In this document: positions 23,320 to 37,410 of the stretch, in pieces
Position numbering within the stretch: the first letter of the stretch is position 1
How the letters are laid out: each line of letters begins with the position of its first letter
Assembly (NCBI RefSeq): GCF_910592395.1
Contig: NC_088310.1
Location: forward strand, 23,331,491-23,395,490
Direction of reading: 5' to 3'
From: Lineus longissimus
Taxonomy: Eukaryota > Nemertea > Pilidiophora > Heteronemertea > Lineidae
DNA length: 64,000 nt
Notes under the pieces: generated by a model
Seen by the model: the letters and a program-made list of their open reading frames with translations, nothing else
What the model was told of the DNA's origin: nothing
Database searches by the model: none
Made by a program: the position numbers and the translations under genes

Positions 23320-26300
23320 ACAATCTCGGTTCACCAGAATTGCCCCACACTCCATAAATCTTGAAATATTGATGAGATATTTTGCCAACATAATCAAATA
23401 GATCCTTCAAAACCTATCAATGATCGATGCTTTCCACAGGTCGGAACAGCTCCGGCTGACTTATCGCCAAACTTCCTCCCATAACTATCAACTTCCTCCG
23501 AGCAAGATCATTACCGTGTATTTTATGTGTTTTGCAATCACCTCGTATAAAGCCATATTCAATATTTTTCCTGATATCGATAAACTGAGTCCTACAAATC
23601 ATCTAAATTGCCTCGACAGAATCGGGGACCGGGTGGTGCCAATTATCAGAATCAACAAGTTGGCAAGACAGCGAATTTAGTTGTAATAGAGATCTTCATG
23701 AGTATTTGTTGCTGTGTAGGCTGGTGAGAACAGGCTGTTGGTTCCCAAGGGCGGCCCGCATTGGACGGAGCCTTTCCAATCTAACCCCTTCAATGGCCAA
23801 CTCAGTTGAATCGACGATGATCTTATTGCAATTCCAACTATACAACCTCTACAGCAATCACCCATAGAAGAAGACGATAACTGTAATTTGGCTCATTGGA
23901 CTAGATTGGATGGAAATCTTTGGTCATCGGATCACAAGAATACTACACAATTATGCTTCCGTCATTTGGATATGGTCAACTGGTCATTTACTTAGAAATA
24001 TATACGATAATGTGGAGGCTCCAAGAATGTAGGTAATCACTTCTAGGTGATTACTTGTCTTCATAACCGAGTAGAAGGTTTAGAAGAGCTTATCAGGACG
24101 AGGATGATAATCTCGCAGAACTCAGACAGAGAGTGTCGGCTTCTTTGCACCTCATTACGAGATCAAAGGCATATCAATATGATTAGTGATTGAACCGAGG
24201 CAGTATACTAATGTGGATTAGTACTTTGTCAATGTCGATGTATAATGGACTGGACAGTAATGCATGATACTGTCTGCTTCTCCGACAGCTTCTACGGAGA
24301 TTATCCAAAGATGTGACAAAGCTGAGAGGGAGGTTCTAACTTTCACATCCAACAAGACGAATTATTGCAAAAATCCCAAATGGACTGTACATGTAGATGT
24401 TTCTATTCTATCGCCCCAGTCCCACATTTTTACAATTCCACTGACTATTATTCGGTCTTATTCCATTATAGCTAATTTTCCGTGTTCCAAAGGCTTTGTG
24501 GTCAGTTTCAATTATCAAGCCGATAATGAGCATCAAATTCAATCCGACGCATGTGAAAGCTGTGCGGTTTACGGACCTCTGATATCCTCCAAGACGCTAT
24601 CTTACCACAAGAAGAGGATATCATACAATGTCCATTCACAATTGGATCCAAAACGGGTAGTTAATTGCAATACGTTCATCACATATCCAATCAATACCAA
24701 ACCTTCGGATTCTTCATGAAATGAATTCAACAAAATTAAATAACTTAATCTTTCGTTGCTAACTTTGCCAGAACATCTTTTGATGTACTAAGTATCTGAT
24801 ATCAATCTGATTTCAGATTTACATCATTCAAAGTTTTCATTTTCTTTATGAAATATAACATTCTCACTAAACGAGGACAGTGTCCAAGGTCAGTGACAAT
24901 CGGGTCATCAAACGAATGAAGTTATTTACAGTAGGTTAATCATATATCCGACCAAAGCCAATCATACTGATTCACTCTCAACTGTATTGAGCGAAACCGG
25001 ACACATGTATTCTGCTTGCTAATAACGTAATCATTATCTATCGAAGGGACAGAGAACCGCCAATTCGAGTGATGGATTTTATTGTTGTAACATGCCAGAA
25101 TGTCAATTCTGGGTCCGTTATATTATCTGAAACCGAATCAAGAAGAAATTGAATCAGCTTGATAATGAAGAAAAGCGACAATTTGATTATTGAACAATAC
25201 AACTGGTGACAATTTCATGGGTGGGATTCCGCCAGGATGACTGCAGCAGGAAATGCAGTGATAATGAGAAAACGATGGGAAGGAAGACTGGTACTAGTCT
25301 GCTCACAAGACGGAGGGACGAAATGAGCAGATTGGTTTTGGCCGCCATTTGATAAAGTGCATGAATGAATACTTCGTTCGTATCACAGACAAAAATGAAG
25401 CACGTTGATTGGTCGAGAAATGTCCAAGTTGACAGTCATGACCGATCTACTGATTTCGTCCTGCCTTCTAGTAAGTGCACCAATATAATGTGAAAAAACA
25501 TTCGCAGTATGGATGAATTGAATTCGGTCACGGAGGACAATAACCTTACACAGTGAAGAGAGAGATATCTTACAGTGATCAGATTTTCCTAAGGCTCTCA
25601 CTTTTTCAAAAGGGCGGATCTGAGTGGCCGCAAAGCATCGGAAATGATGCCCCAAGATTAAATCCACTCAAGCTATTACGCCAGAACAGTGACCAATTTC
25701 ATTGCCACGGCCAGGGAGAGTTCGAGAAGGTCACTTCGAATAAGTCAAAGGATGCGCAATATGATCGAAGAGAAACTGGCGACCACTATATGTTACTTTC
25801 TTCTTAGAAATTGGAAGTAATCATGCAGAGTAGCACGATTACTGACGAGGGAATAAGAATTAGACAGAAGGGGAAAGCACATTGACACAGAGGACCTCTC
25901 CATCAAGCCATCCCCTCACATATCGCTGTGCACTGCTATCAATGCCACTGTTCGACTTGGTCATAATCTTATTTAATCTCAAATAAATTTAACAGCAGTT
26001 TCTGATTTTAAGGGCCGTTATTTGAAAAGGTTGATTCGATTTCTTTTATTGTAGATGATATCTCAAACCAACATAACACAGCCAAATACTTCTACTATCG
26101 TTGGTATTGTAGCGACTTTGCTATTTTGGCAATATCAGTTTATTAAATATGCTTCCTAAGCTAGTCATCCCTTCAGGGTTGAGAGACTGGGTATAATCTT
26201 GAGATGATCCCTAAGAAATTGGATAACTTAAAAGTTCCGAGGTATCATAAACCCCACAGCTAATCACCGCTGATAAATCCAAAATCATTGCAATCACACT

Positions 26301-29300
26301 GATGTCCCCCAATGGGCATTTGGAAAACCAATTCCGATATGGTCTTTATTTGGCTAAGAAGCCCATAATGGAGTCAGAACTTAGATGCCCTTGGCAGATA
26401 TCCAAAGCGCTATAATAGCCAAGGGCAAGGCCATGGACATTGATACTCCGATAATACATTTGGTTTCCTTCACAACTGATTTGGTCACCTACATAATGCT
26501 GCCTTCAATGTTTAATTAGAATAAAAGGGGCTATTATATCAGGGAAAAGGTGGCTTCAAATGGTTCACCCTAACCACCACCAGGGGCGCCAGATTCTTAC
26601 CCACCACTCATAATAATGCAAAATATTGTGAAAAAATGCAATATGTACAATGTACATGGTGATGACAAAATTATGTGCCGTTAGTTGGTGTTGGCCAAAT
26701 CACCCCGATTTCCGTTTGCTGAAAAAGAGAAACCTGGAAATTGCACCGCTTTTGGTTGTCTAATTATAGGATGTACAAGTTCCAGAGAAAAAGAAAACTG
26801 AAAGAGGAGAGCCATCCAATTAGATAATAACATTGGAGGTTGTTGTCAGAGCTCAATGTTTTCCTCAATGTTTATTTGGCAGATGTTGGCAAGGAAGAGT
26901 TTATTTTGTCGTGGATTTGCAATGATGATAAGACCTATTTTTACACCATGCCTCCAAACTTAGCCGAATGAAGAAGAATAAAAAAATAGAACCAATTGAA
27001 CTCTTTGATAAGATAAATAGTGTGAGTTTAAAGCATATTTTCGTGATAAAACACCTGTGGCCTTCGTGGAAAAGCCATTAAAATATCACGTTTCATCGGT
27101 TTTAACAAAAGGTTAGTAACTTCTTTGCACTAGAATCGAACAATCTGAAGGGGACGTTGCTTTGGTTTATAATGCTAACTTTTCGAAGGTCGACAGATGT
27201 TGATCAGGGGGAGGGGAGGAGGAACAACGCGCTGTGATGGCGCATGGTGGCAAGTAGGAGTTTTCTCCCTTGGACAGGTGACTCCCACGGCCAAGCTGTT
27301 CCAATGGTGGAATTATATACGTTTCAGTCTGAATTGTTATAGCATCTATTTCAGAAAATTCTCTACTGTGCTCCTCTCCTCTCCAATACCATTACCAATA
27401 CTAAAATGAAACGGACGTAATGACGGTGAAAAAAGGTCACTCCAATTACTGAGCGATGTACCATCATCTAATTAATCTCTTTGATCAGGCAGGAGTCGTT
27501 GATGAATGAAATCACGATAATATTTTCTCTCCACTTTTTATTGATTGTGGTATTGATCACTGATGATGGATATTAAGATAGCGTCTGTATGTTCTTCACC
27601 GCGGCAACTAATTGGTCGATGCTGTCGCTGGCATATTGCCAATTGTAACTAAGTCATTCTGAGCGTGATGAAAATTGCTCGAGGCAATAGCATTCAGGGT
27701 GCTGCCGGAAAGCGAATTCAACGAAGAGAGCTGTTAAATTACCAATACCTTCTTTGGGACCCGTATTAAATCTCGGCCTATCAAGGGTTAGCCTTGACGC
27801 ATTGATCTGCTCATTAGCAGGGAGTGAAATCAATGGGCGAATGTAACGGAGAGACCTTGATATTTCAAGGTGCTCTGTTATCACATTCATTTAGTGTCCA
27901 AAGCAATAATTTCGCATGCTTTGTGATGTCTCCGTCGAGTAAAGGAATGGTCGCTGCCTGCTAAAACAGTGACAACATGTCAAACTAATTGTAGTCCAGA
28001 AGTATTGATAACCATCCACCCAGACTGGAGACAAGAGACCTACAAGGCCTTCATTTCTGTCACAGACAACAGGCTCTGAACCCGCGTCCTGTGAAGACCT
28101 TTCGCTATAAAGAAATGACTTCGATAACATCAAAACCTTTTTTATAACTACCTACTTAAGAGGTTAACACTATATCATGCCAGCCTTACGAACGAGTCAG
28201 AGGAACCAATATGCCAATTCCCACTGCTACAGATTTTTTAAATGGTAAGGATTCTGATACAAATCTCTTCTTACAACAACAGAAGTATATTATCTCTGTC
28301 TGATACCCTACACTGAAACACCTATGACATTTTAAGAACAATAACAAGCGTAGAGTAGACCTGAAGGGGATCCGCCGTATAAATCGTAGGGAAAGAAAAA
28401 AACAGAGAATACTGTTGAAACTTTGTAAAGTACAATCAGGAAAGTCTCTGATAACGACAATGTCGCGTTTTTTCCAAGTTGCCAGACAGTGGCCGCACTT
28501 TTAGCATAACACATCCCAAGTCTATTTGGGTTTTGTCTGGTTCTGTAACTGCAAGTCCATTCCATGCAATTTTATACTGATTTATTATGATATCATGTGT
28601 TCTTGGAAATACTAGTACATGTAACTTGAAATACACTGTATTCACCATTGACGGGAACGGCTAACGCAGAACGGTTCTTTCCCTAAAACCTGCCATCGAA
28701 ACTCTGTGTCTTGTTTATCGTCGTATAGGAAGAGAAGTAGGGAGAGGATAGGAAGCACATTTGGTAGCCTTAAACCAACAAGATAATCATCATCTTTAAA
28801 CTTATTTGAAACATTGATGTGGACTTCAAGATGAGATATCCCGTCTTACTTCCCAAGGGTATTGACAGTGATAAAACGGAAGAATCCACACTCATATTGA
28901 CATACACGAAGATGAGCAATTCTTGGAACCTATCTCGTACAGACCAGTCTTAATCCTAAATGAAATAGATCGGTTTATCTCTTCGCATAATTAAGGGTTC
29001 AGAAGATTTTCTCTAAGCTGGTCAGGTCATTGATTTGTGTCTTTCTGCCAGATGTCCAGCCTCCAGATCTATGTAAATGTTAGCCTGCCTGAATCCACCC
29101 ATGTGAACAGTCGACACTATGTTGTGTGTCTAAAATAAATCTCTTCTCATTTGCAAATCGTCCGGAGGATCCACGCCAACTGGAGCACGGTGCATTCCCT
29201 CACCCAAAACATTACCAATGGCTGCTTGGTTCCGATAAGATAGATGGTACTTCTTTTGTCCGTCAGGTGCAAAGCGGCACCATCATTGTCAACAAAAACT

Positions 29301-29386
29301 AGAATTGTACTGATATTTGGAAAAGTACTATTTCAATTCGATGACTTTATTCCTTACTTACACGACTTTTTGCCCTTTTATTCATG
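23320..29386. other. Long gene-poor stretch
   Basis: The longest open frame is 151 codons (24264-24719, plus strand, serine/isoleucine/threonine-rich, no domain recognised). One frame of that size is near what chance gives in A+T-rich DNA of this length. There is a small hairpin GTAATCAC/GTGATTAC at 24033-24054. No repeat family is recognised. This may be intronic or intergenic. Confidence 0.4.
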
Positions 29387-29503
29387 ACAATTTGTTACTC
29401 ACATGAAGAATGCTTTATGCTTTATAATTAAGCCCATAATATTTATTACAATTTGTTACTCACATGAAGAATGCTTTATGCTTTATAATTAAGCCCATAA
29501 TAC
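29387..29503 (+). repeat. Recent 61-bp tandem duplication
   Basis: Two adjacent copies start ACAATTTGTTACTCACATGA at 29387 and 29448. They are identical over about 55 bases (through AAGCCCATAATA), which implies a recent event or an assembly artefact. Confidence 0.9.
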
Positions 29504-31228
29504 AACTCGTCAATGCCACAACTTCGAACTACACAATTTACAGATACATATTTGCAAGCAGACGTTAATAAACTTACGCCTTTGTTTATATCACGTGTAC
29601 TTATTGATTACATTGATGGTACGGATCAACCAGATTCTTTCATCTTTTTATTAGGGTGTATCATTAGATGGGCTGGCGACTTGAAACACTGCATACGTTT
29701 CTAAGACTATCGACCACAGACTTTCCCCAGTTAGCGTTACGCTTTCTAGTTAGCTTTGAACTTCTATTCACGGTCAGATGTGTCAGACACCGCCAATAAG
29801 GTGTGGTACCAAAACAATGCAACAAAGAAACCTGCTGTAGGAAATAACGAGGGTGATGCATAAACGACTCCTACCCGTCTCTGTGGAGAAAAGGTTCATG
29901 CCAATATGATAAGTATTACTTTCGATACCTCCGATCTAACAGCACACATGGACTCAGTGCAATGCGACAGTACGGCACTGGAATGACGAGGTTCTTTATA
30001 TTTTGTGACTACTGCACACGAAAACAGCTATTATCTAAAGCTAAACTCTCTCCATAATCTTGCTTTCTGAATGTTTCTATGGCAGGGCAGTCCTCTGATC
30101 TTCTAAGATGCCCCAATGGACATACATTCTCTGGTCCATTGCCCAGATTGCGGTTTTATCTGAGAACCTTGCAACTGACGTTCCCTAATTAATAGGTTGG
30201 CCAAGTTCCAATGACACCAACGGCGAGGCCGTGATTGCTAGGTCAATCAAATTATCCAGGGAATAATTTTGTCTAGCCAATTATTTATATTAGGAACCTT
30301 GGATGAATCCTGTCTATCTACCCTTCTATTTGTATCACATAGGCGATATCGCCATTTTGTTAAGGTAAGGTGACCAGAACAGTGGTAATAAGCCTAGTTC
30401 ATCTGCTGCAAGAGAGATTTGAGTCGCCTTCTTTTGTAATCATCGACAGATTTATTTTTTAAAATAACCAAAATACACACTTCATTTAACAGTCCAAATC
30501 TGGATAGATAGCTCCTCTCATTATCTATGTACGGTATTTGATATCCTACTTCATACCCTGCTTGATCAACAAAGCGGAGACAACCAGCCTTTACTGCACC
30601 CATAAAAGGACTATTCATTATGAAGCAGGAGTTAGGAAGCCCTTTGTAATAAATCGTTGTTTCCCTGTCATTAGCAGCCTTATGTCAGATCATGAGATTA
30701 CTGTTGTAAGTGTGATGGCGGTGTTTAATAGTAGACATCACACAGTGAAGATGACGCACGTTCACCTAATGATACAAATGAAAGAGTCGGGACATTATCT
30801 GTTCAAATAAGTAAGGTTTTTAGATGCTCGTGATAAAAGCGTATCCTTGCAGAAGAGGCATTAGGGAAACTGTTGGTGTCCATCGAGTCCCTTTTGATGT
30901 TTTATTTCAATTAACGTACATCAATACACCCCTTGTATTTCTTCTTGATCATAAGACCAGTGCGGGTGATTTGTTGCAGAAAGTCTTTAAACCGGTCCTC
31001 CATCATGGTAATCGAACGTATGAAGTTCCAGTATTGAAGAGGCAAAGACCCAAGTCTGGGTCAAGATGCGTTATGGTGGTGATGGAGAATACACTTGGGC
31101 TTAAGGAATTGATACCGAACTGTGGTGAAAACGAGGCTATATACATTATCCATTATGAAAATGAAATATTCTCACTCGGGTATTTTAGAATATAAGACAA
31201 GATATAGCATCATATCAACTCCCCCAAT
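29504..31228. other. Gene-poor; unrecognised open frame
   Basis: The frame 30824-31195 (123 codons, plus) ends AIYIIHYENEIFSLGYFRI. It has no recognised domain and is of a length compatible with chance. I see nothing else. Confidence 0.35.
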
Positions 31229-31482
31229 GTCAAATGAAGCATCGCACGAACGTGATACTGGGCTATGCTGAAGAAGCCTTAACCACTCCTCTCACCGACC
31301 ATAAAAGAGATGGCCGAATTCTGAAGACGAATAGAGTGGCGATCTAAGAACAAAATTGACATCCTGCCCACGAGGTCAAATGAAGCATATACGACGTGAT
31401 ACAAGGATATGCTGAAGTAGCCACGGCCTCTCGTCTCACTGACCATGAAAGGGATGCCCGAATCATGAAGACGACCTAACTA
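31229..31482 (+). repeat. Diverged tandem duplication, period about 146 bp
   Basis: GTCAAATGAAGCAT recurs at 31229 and 31375. It is followed in both copies by CGTGATAC, ATATGCTGAAG-like, CTCAC(C/T)GACCAT(A/G)AAAG and GAAGACGA. The two copies are clearly older than the 29387 duplication. Confidence 0.75.
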
Positions 31483-33560
31483 GCCATGTTATCGTGATTG
31501 GGTGAACGCTGGCCATGCGAGTAGTAACTGAAAGAAATATCAGTTCAGTCCAAGGAGCAGATTTTAGGTGTCTGTAAAATAACGGCATTCACACATTTCT
31601 GAGGAAGGGGCGGTTGAATCTCTTTCTGTTGTGACCTGACGCAAACGTTAAGTGTCCGTGCACGAATGAATAGATCATGCAAAATCTGCAAAAAGATAAG
31701 GTGGGGGTCAGCGGATTTGACTGAAACCTTTACCACTGCCACAAGTTGAAGTTCCATACCAAGTATTACCATATTGCAACCGAAAAGTGAATCAGAAAGG
31801 AAATCATTGTGATCATGCTATCATTTAACTATTTTGTGGTTAAAAGCAAGAATATTAAGTCGAAAAGAGAAATGTCGGTGAAATGCTTCAAATCCTTAGA
31901 GAAAATTTCAAACCTGCCTCGGGAAGTATGAAGTGAACTCTTCAACTAAATTTCTAAGGTTTTTTTCCAGCGACATTGGATTTTGTGTGGAAGGGTTGCA
32001 CATCAAGGCGACTTTGCAAGTAGAGCTGATTCATACAAAAATGCCTTTTGAGCTGAATAATGTGCCTGAAAAAACGTACACCATCACTTACGGCAAGTAT
32101 TTAATCATTTCTGCGCCCCCAAAAGAACTATTTGAATATCAATATCGAACCGATATTGAAAATAAAAATCACTACCTGCGGTCTGGTTCATTCTGATTCC
32201 TCCTGGCAAAACTAGACGACCAATTATAGCAATAATTGAGGTAATTTATAATAGGAACCAGGGACGCCAACAGGCGATAAAACCAACCCTGGCCATAATA
32301 ATTTGAGGATGATAGGATGATAAATTGTACAACATTCTAGATTTCCTCATCACGTACCGAGGATATGTGGTCCCTTGGAGACTATAAAACAATCAACGAG
32401 ACCTCCATCGATAAATCGCTTAAAATATGCATTAGCTTTTCAAGGCATTGAACCAAGCTCTGTTATGTGGAGAGTATGTACCTACTATGACTTTTATAAA
32501 CAAAATGAAAGGCCTTAAGGTAAAAATAATGGCACCATGCATTGCCATCAGCAGTAGCCACCAGTGCTATCTGGGCAATTGTGCATTCTGGTGCAGTTCC
32601 TAGTTATGACCCGCTATGACTGATGGTTTCCACACAGATCATATACTATTTCGAAAGCGATGATAAATCGATCTTCGTTTTGCATATATCCTACATGAAG
32701 ATATTCGAATTAATCGAAGTAAAGTGACTAGCCGTCGCCAAAATCAAGTGCGGAGACAAACCTCTTCAAAACGACAAATCATTATCTGCTGAGAAACTAC
32801 ATTGGACGGGCCAAGCGAAGTGGTTGAATAAGCCACATATTTGCACGAGAGGTGTGACAATGTGCTCTTCCCAACATCAAGGCAGGGTCCCTTTAATAAC
32901 GACCCCGATGTTCGGGCGACAGATTGTGTACATATATCTGATGATTCTGCATGGAACTTGCCTCATTACTTGTGATTTATCAGGGCTCAATTATGACGGA
33001 TGTCCGCAGAACATGCAATTTGGTGATTAGACCCTGGCTACAAGGTGTATTATTTGAACACGATCCTGACTTGGGTATTATCGGTATGATTACAGGCAAT
33101 TAGCGACGATATGTGCCTGATTATAAAGTTCTGGCAATGTTGTTGTGTATCCCTGAAAAGAACCGTTCAATGAGCTGTTTTGGCTCCATATATCGCATTG
33201 ATATAAGTCGGAGGAATGATAGAGAAAGTGTGTACTATCTGATTTTAACGTTTGAATCGTCTTTTGGATTAGTTCTTTAAAATCTAAGGTCACAAAAAGT
33301 AGTTTTTGGTGCCCTGGAGTCATCAATGGCCGATTTGCACAAAAATTCTGGTCGACCCTCCTTGAATCGATCCGAGTTGCAGTGGACAAGATGCCTCTTT
33401 TGATTCTTTCTCAATCAATGTCAATTTTAAACATTTAATCAAATTCAAATCTCGCATTCTTTCCAACAGTGGTTATTACTAGAACATTCAGCATAAATCA
33501 AGATTGTTATAATTCATAAAACATTCAAAAGGAAATAGTTTTTGATACGTCAGGTATCAT
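31483..33560. other. Non-coding, no gene seen
   Basis: Short frames only, none recognised. Confidence 0.4.
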
Positions 33561-33564
33561 GTAG

Positions 33565-34030
33565 GAGCCAGTTTTCGCGGGTCTTATCACTAAGTGCAGA
33601 TTTACTAGCTTCCAGCGATTCCATACACGCAAAAGCTTATTTATTACGAAATTTGAGATCAATAACGAAATATCTGGGGTGCTGCGTGGATGTTTTAAGC
33701 GTGAATTAATCTTGAAATCGCTCACTGAAAGATCGATGCAGACCAAAACAAATCCGAAGCGGCTCCCCCATTTTCGCGGGGTATTGCGCATGCGCGACTG
33801 ATTGTTGTGTTTCTGTGTCGTGTGCATGATCCTAGGTATTGACCCAGTGTTTTGAACGTAATTAGAGAATTGCTTGCCTGTTTAGGACGCATTTTGGGCG
33901 CTTTCTTTGCGGAACGAAATGAAAATCAAAAATCAGAAAATTTCTTCTCTGGAAACGAAGTGACGCGCGAGAAAACGGGAAAAAACGGGTTTTCGCGAAA
34001 TTGGGGATGACTCGAAATTGGGGAGCAGCA
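33565..34030. promoter_or_regulatory. G+C-richer island with E2F- and NRF-1-like motifs
   Basis: TTTTCGCGGG occurs at 33572-33581 and 33771-33780, and the palindromic TTTTCGCGAAA at 33990-34000; both fit the E2F consensus TTTSSCGC. TGCGCATGCGCG at 33785-33796 is a full NRF-1-type palindrome. Such clusters mark CpG-type promoters in animals. However, GCTCCCCCA and TTGGGGAGC also flank 33761-34030 in inverted orientation, so this could be a repeat. No transcript start or coding exon is evident nearby. Confidence 0.35.
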
Positions 34031-36213
34031 CCATACTCATTGACCGTTTCACACTCTCCAGGTTGATAAACAAAGATGAATCGTTACCATGACAACCTTC
34101 ATCAAATAATAATCGGAAACTTCATAAGAGTAAAGAGTAAACAAATTAGCCAAGGCGGAATCAGAAAAATTACTGTTTAAGCATTTATTCAAAATACATG
34201 TATCTAATTTCATGCAAAGAATGCTTAGCTTTTTATAGTTCGATGAAAAAAATATAATCGTTATAGAATAAAACAACATACACCAAATAACTTATTTTTC
34301 ATTGAGACTATTTTTGAAAATGTACGGTGCATCTTTTTGCTGGCTCTATACTAGTGTATGTTAAAAACCTGGGGGTAAATTTGTTTCAGTTCTTTAAGAA
34401 ATACAAACGATAGTCGAGTATAAAAATGCAATCAATGTTCAGGGTTATATATCATTCAATATACTATTTGTCAATATACTGTCACCCAGGGTCGATTTTG
34501 TAATCAAGTTGCCATGTATCAATACCAAATGGCAATTTTCAGAAGCATGTTGGTCGTAAGAACTCTGCACATGAGCATCTTGATGTCAGGCAACTCGTGA
34601 GGCAACACTTTCTCCTTGGCAAATGGTTAATAATCAACCATTTATCAAAACGAGTGATTTTTGTTCAACGTGGTAGTTTACAAGCCTGAAGTGGTCAGTG
34701 AGTTGTTAGTTCGTATGTATTAGACAGAAGAAGTGCACTCATTCATCTAAATGAACAGGTCGCTGACACTTATAGTTTCAATGACACCAAGGAGTGTAAA
34801 AATAACGAAGAAGCAACCATTTGACAATTTTTTTCTATTTCAGTCGCATGGTCAACATTGGGTGTGTTTCAAGTTGACAAAGTTGCTCAGCAAGGAAACT
34901 TAAGAAATTTGTAGCGCCCTTGCACCGATAATCGCCAGAGTTTTAAAGAAAAACCTGCATCGAAGAGATTTCTATATAGCCTGCAGATTATAAATTCATC
35001 ACCAGCCAGTGGGACATCATCTTATAAATAAACCGATATTTCTTTTGATATGAAGCAGAAAATCTATACCCTGTCCAAGTACCAGGCCGAATTCAAGGTA
35101 GGAAAATTGTTCAGAGACTTTACACTCATAAAATGGTTGTTGACGTAGCATATAGAAAGATTAATATTCTGCTCAAGAAGTTGGCGAGAGTGCAGGCAAG
35201 AAATCCTGGTCAGTATCAGGTCCCGAATGCCATAAAGGATAAAGCTGCCCTCTGCTTATGAATTATTCCAATGTCAATTCAAAAGCATCTTTAAGTAAAT
35301 GTCAGATATTCTAAACAGTACTCACTGACAGGGAAACTAGCGGCGTGAGCTTTTATGTACAGCTTCATTATTTGGTAAAAGAATGATTCGATTGAGTGCT
35401 GTTTTTGGTCAAGGTCACGATGAAACTTGTTTACGTGAATCTGAAAGATTTCCGATATTCTTTTCAAAGGTACTACTTTCCGGACACGTCATCCTATCAA
35501 GAGCCACGTGCAAAGCCGCTGGAAGTACTTAGGTGGATATTGATTTGACTGCTACAGCCTTAAGTCATCTAAAACATGTAAAGCTCGAGGGAAATGGCTG
35601 ACACTCAAATGAACTATCCATTCATGTAGTAACCTGTTTAAAAATATCGTAACATTTATTTGACAGGTCTATTTACATGGTTTAATGGTGATAATTTGGG
35701 TCTAAATTTCTCGAAGTAGAGTAACAAAATAAGATTCCTGATAGCAAAGCTTAGATTGCATTAAATGCTTGTCTGATTATCATAAATGGAGTAGGTTTGA
35801 GCCGAAAAAACTAGCTAAAACGGTATATCCACAAAATTGCTACAGTATTTTATGGATTTGGTTTTCTGAGAAAACGAATCGGGCACAAGAGGAAAAGCAT
35901 AATTTAGAAAGAAAGTAATATTCAAATTACATTGGCACAATGGTTTTATCAATCAAAGCTAAAACATAGAAGTTTTCTTGTATTATTAAAACTATTCATC
36001 TCACAAAGAAACAGTACTTGTCATGTGTTCCGCGTAGAAGGTTATTAACCTAGTCAATTTAGATATAGGCCAAGGTTATTCCAAGAAAAATGAAGTTCTT
36101 TTGGCACAAATAATCAAATGATTTTATATCAAACAGCAGTAGAAAAGAAACTATATAAAATGGTACTAAAAGCATGTAATGTCAAAGATGAGGCTCCTCT
36201 TTCGATAATGAAA
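34031..36213. other. Non-coding, no gene seen
   Basis: A+T-rich, with only short frames and no recognised repeat. Confidence 0.4.
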
Positions 36214-37239
36214 TGGCCAGGGCCATTGTGCTCACCTCATGTGGAGGAAAGATGGATAAAGAGCATGGTCTTGTGTCATGTAGTGTTAGGTTTGATGTAG
36301 GTCCAAGCAATTACAATTTCCCCAAAATGGCCAATTTACAGTACATTCGACCTCTGTGACCTTGAAAAGTAGGTCAAATCAAAGAAGACCCGGGTGACAC
36401 ATTGAATGGTTGTTAGAATTAGATGTACCTATGATATAAAATTGGTGCCAATCGGGCAAGTCATTACTAGGAATAATGGCATTTTGAAGAATTTAGGATT
36501 TGGCCCCCTCCCTGGAGGCCAAACGGCAAATCAGATCGCACCAAACTTCGGTACCTGAGATCACCTGACCAAGGGGTACATGTGTACTTAATTTGTGATC
36601 AATAGTCATTGCAGTTAAGAAACGTGCCATAGTTACGGCCTGACGGCGAATTTACGCCATTTGACCTCTGTGACCTTGACAAGAAGGTCAAATTAAAAAC
36701 CTGTGTGACATATACTGTATGGTGGTTAGATGTACCCATGATATCAAATTGGTGGCAATCGGGCAAGAAGTTAAGGAATAATCACATTTTTAAGGTTTTT
36801 GGATTTTGCCCCCTGGTGGTCAAGTGGTGAATCATATTGGACCAAACTTTGGTCCCTGAGATCACCTGACTAAGGGGTAAATGTGTACCAAATTTGGTAT
36901 CAATAGTCATTGCAGTTTAGAAACGTGCCATCGTTACATCCTAACGGCTAATTTACACCATTTGACCTCTGTGACCTTGAAAAGGAGGTCAAATCAAAAA
37001 CCCGGAGGATATATGATGCACCTTTGCTAGAAGTACCTACCATATTTTTTTCAAAATTTCCCGACTACTATTAAGGGAGATATTGCATATTTTCACTTTT
37101 AACGTTTGGCCCCCTGGTGGCCAAACCATGAAACGAATCGGACCGAAACTTAGTCTCCCAGGTGTCATTACATAAGGGTACATGTGTACCAAGTTTCAAC
37201 TCAATAGCTCTAACAGTTACGAAACGTGCCCTGCTAACG

Positions 37240-37246
37240 GACGACG

Positions 37247-37302
<56 letters not shown>

Positions 37303-37313
37303 ACGACGGACGC
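37240..37313 (+). repeat. (GAC)n microsatellite
   Basis: A near-pure GAC array with a few GGACGAC interruptions, inside the interspersed element. Long poly-Arg, poly-Ser and related frames here are artefacts of the array. Confidence 0.95.
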
Positions 37314-37327
37314 CACGGTATGGGATA

Positions 37328-37353
37328 AGCTCACCTCTGCTAAGAGGTGAGCT
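37328..37353. repeat. Terminal hairpin of the interspersed element
   Basis: Perfect 11-bp arms with a 4-base loop, followed by A5. It is the most likely 3' end of the element. Confidence 0.85.
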
Positions 37354-37410
37354 AAAAAGGATAACCACATGATTTGCAAATACGAAAAGAAGGCTACTGA
37401 TGTCACTATA

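Larger units (their letters stand above)
36214..37358 (+). mobile_element. Non-autonomous interspersed element with internal repeats and terminal hairpin
   Basis: Three tandem internal units of about 300 bp start at GACCTCTGTGACCTT (36349, 36663, 36964; spacings 314 and 301). Each contains ATTGGTG(C/G)CAATCGGGCAAG-like and GAGATCACCTGAC words. They are followed by a (GAC)n tract (about 37240-37313), then CGCCACGGTATGGGATA, then a perfect 11-bp hairpin (AGCTCACCTCT 37328-37338, loop GCTA, AGAGGTGAGCT 37343-37353), then AAAAA. The 5' side has GTGCTCACCTC (about 36228), which matches the hairpin arm. Tandem core, microsatellite and 3' hairpin recall Helentron-associated elements of molluscs; that class assignment is inference. 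The 5' boundary is approximate and there is no coding capacity. Confidence 0.7.

Noticed and set aside
35027-35150. Short peptide MKQKIYTLSKYQAEFK before a GTAGGA donor-like site
   Set aside because: Only about 20 codons with no homology that I recognise.
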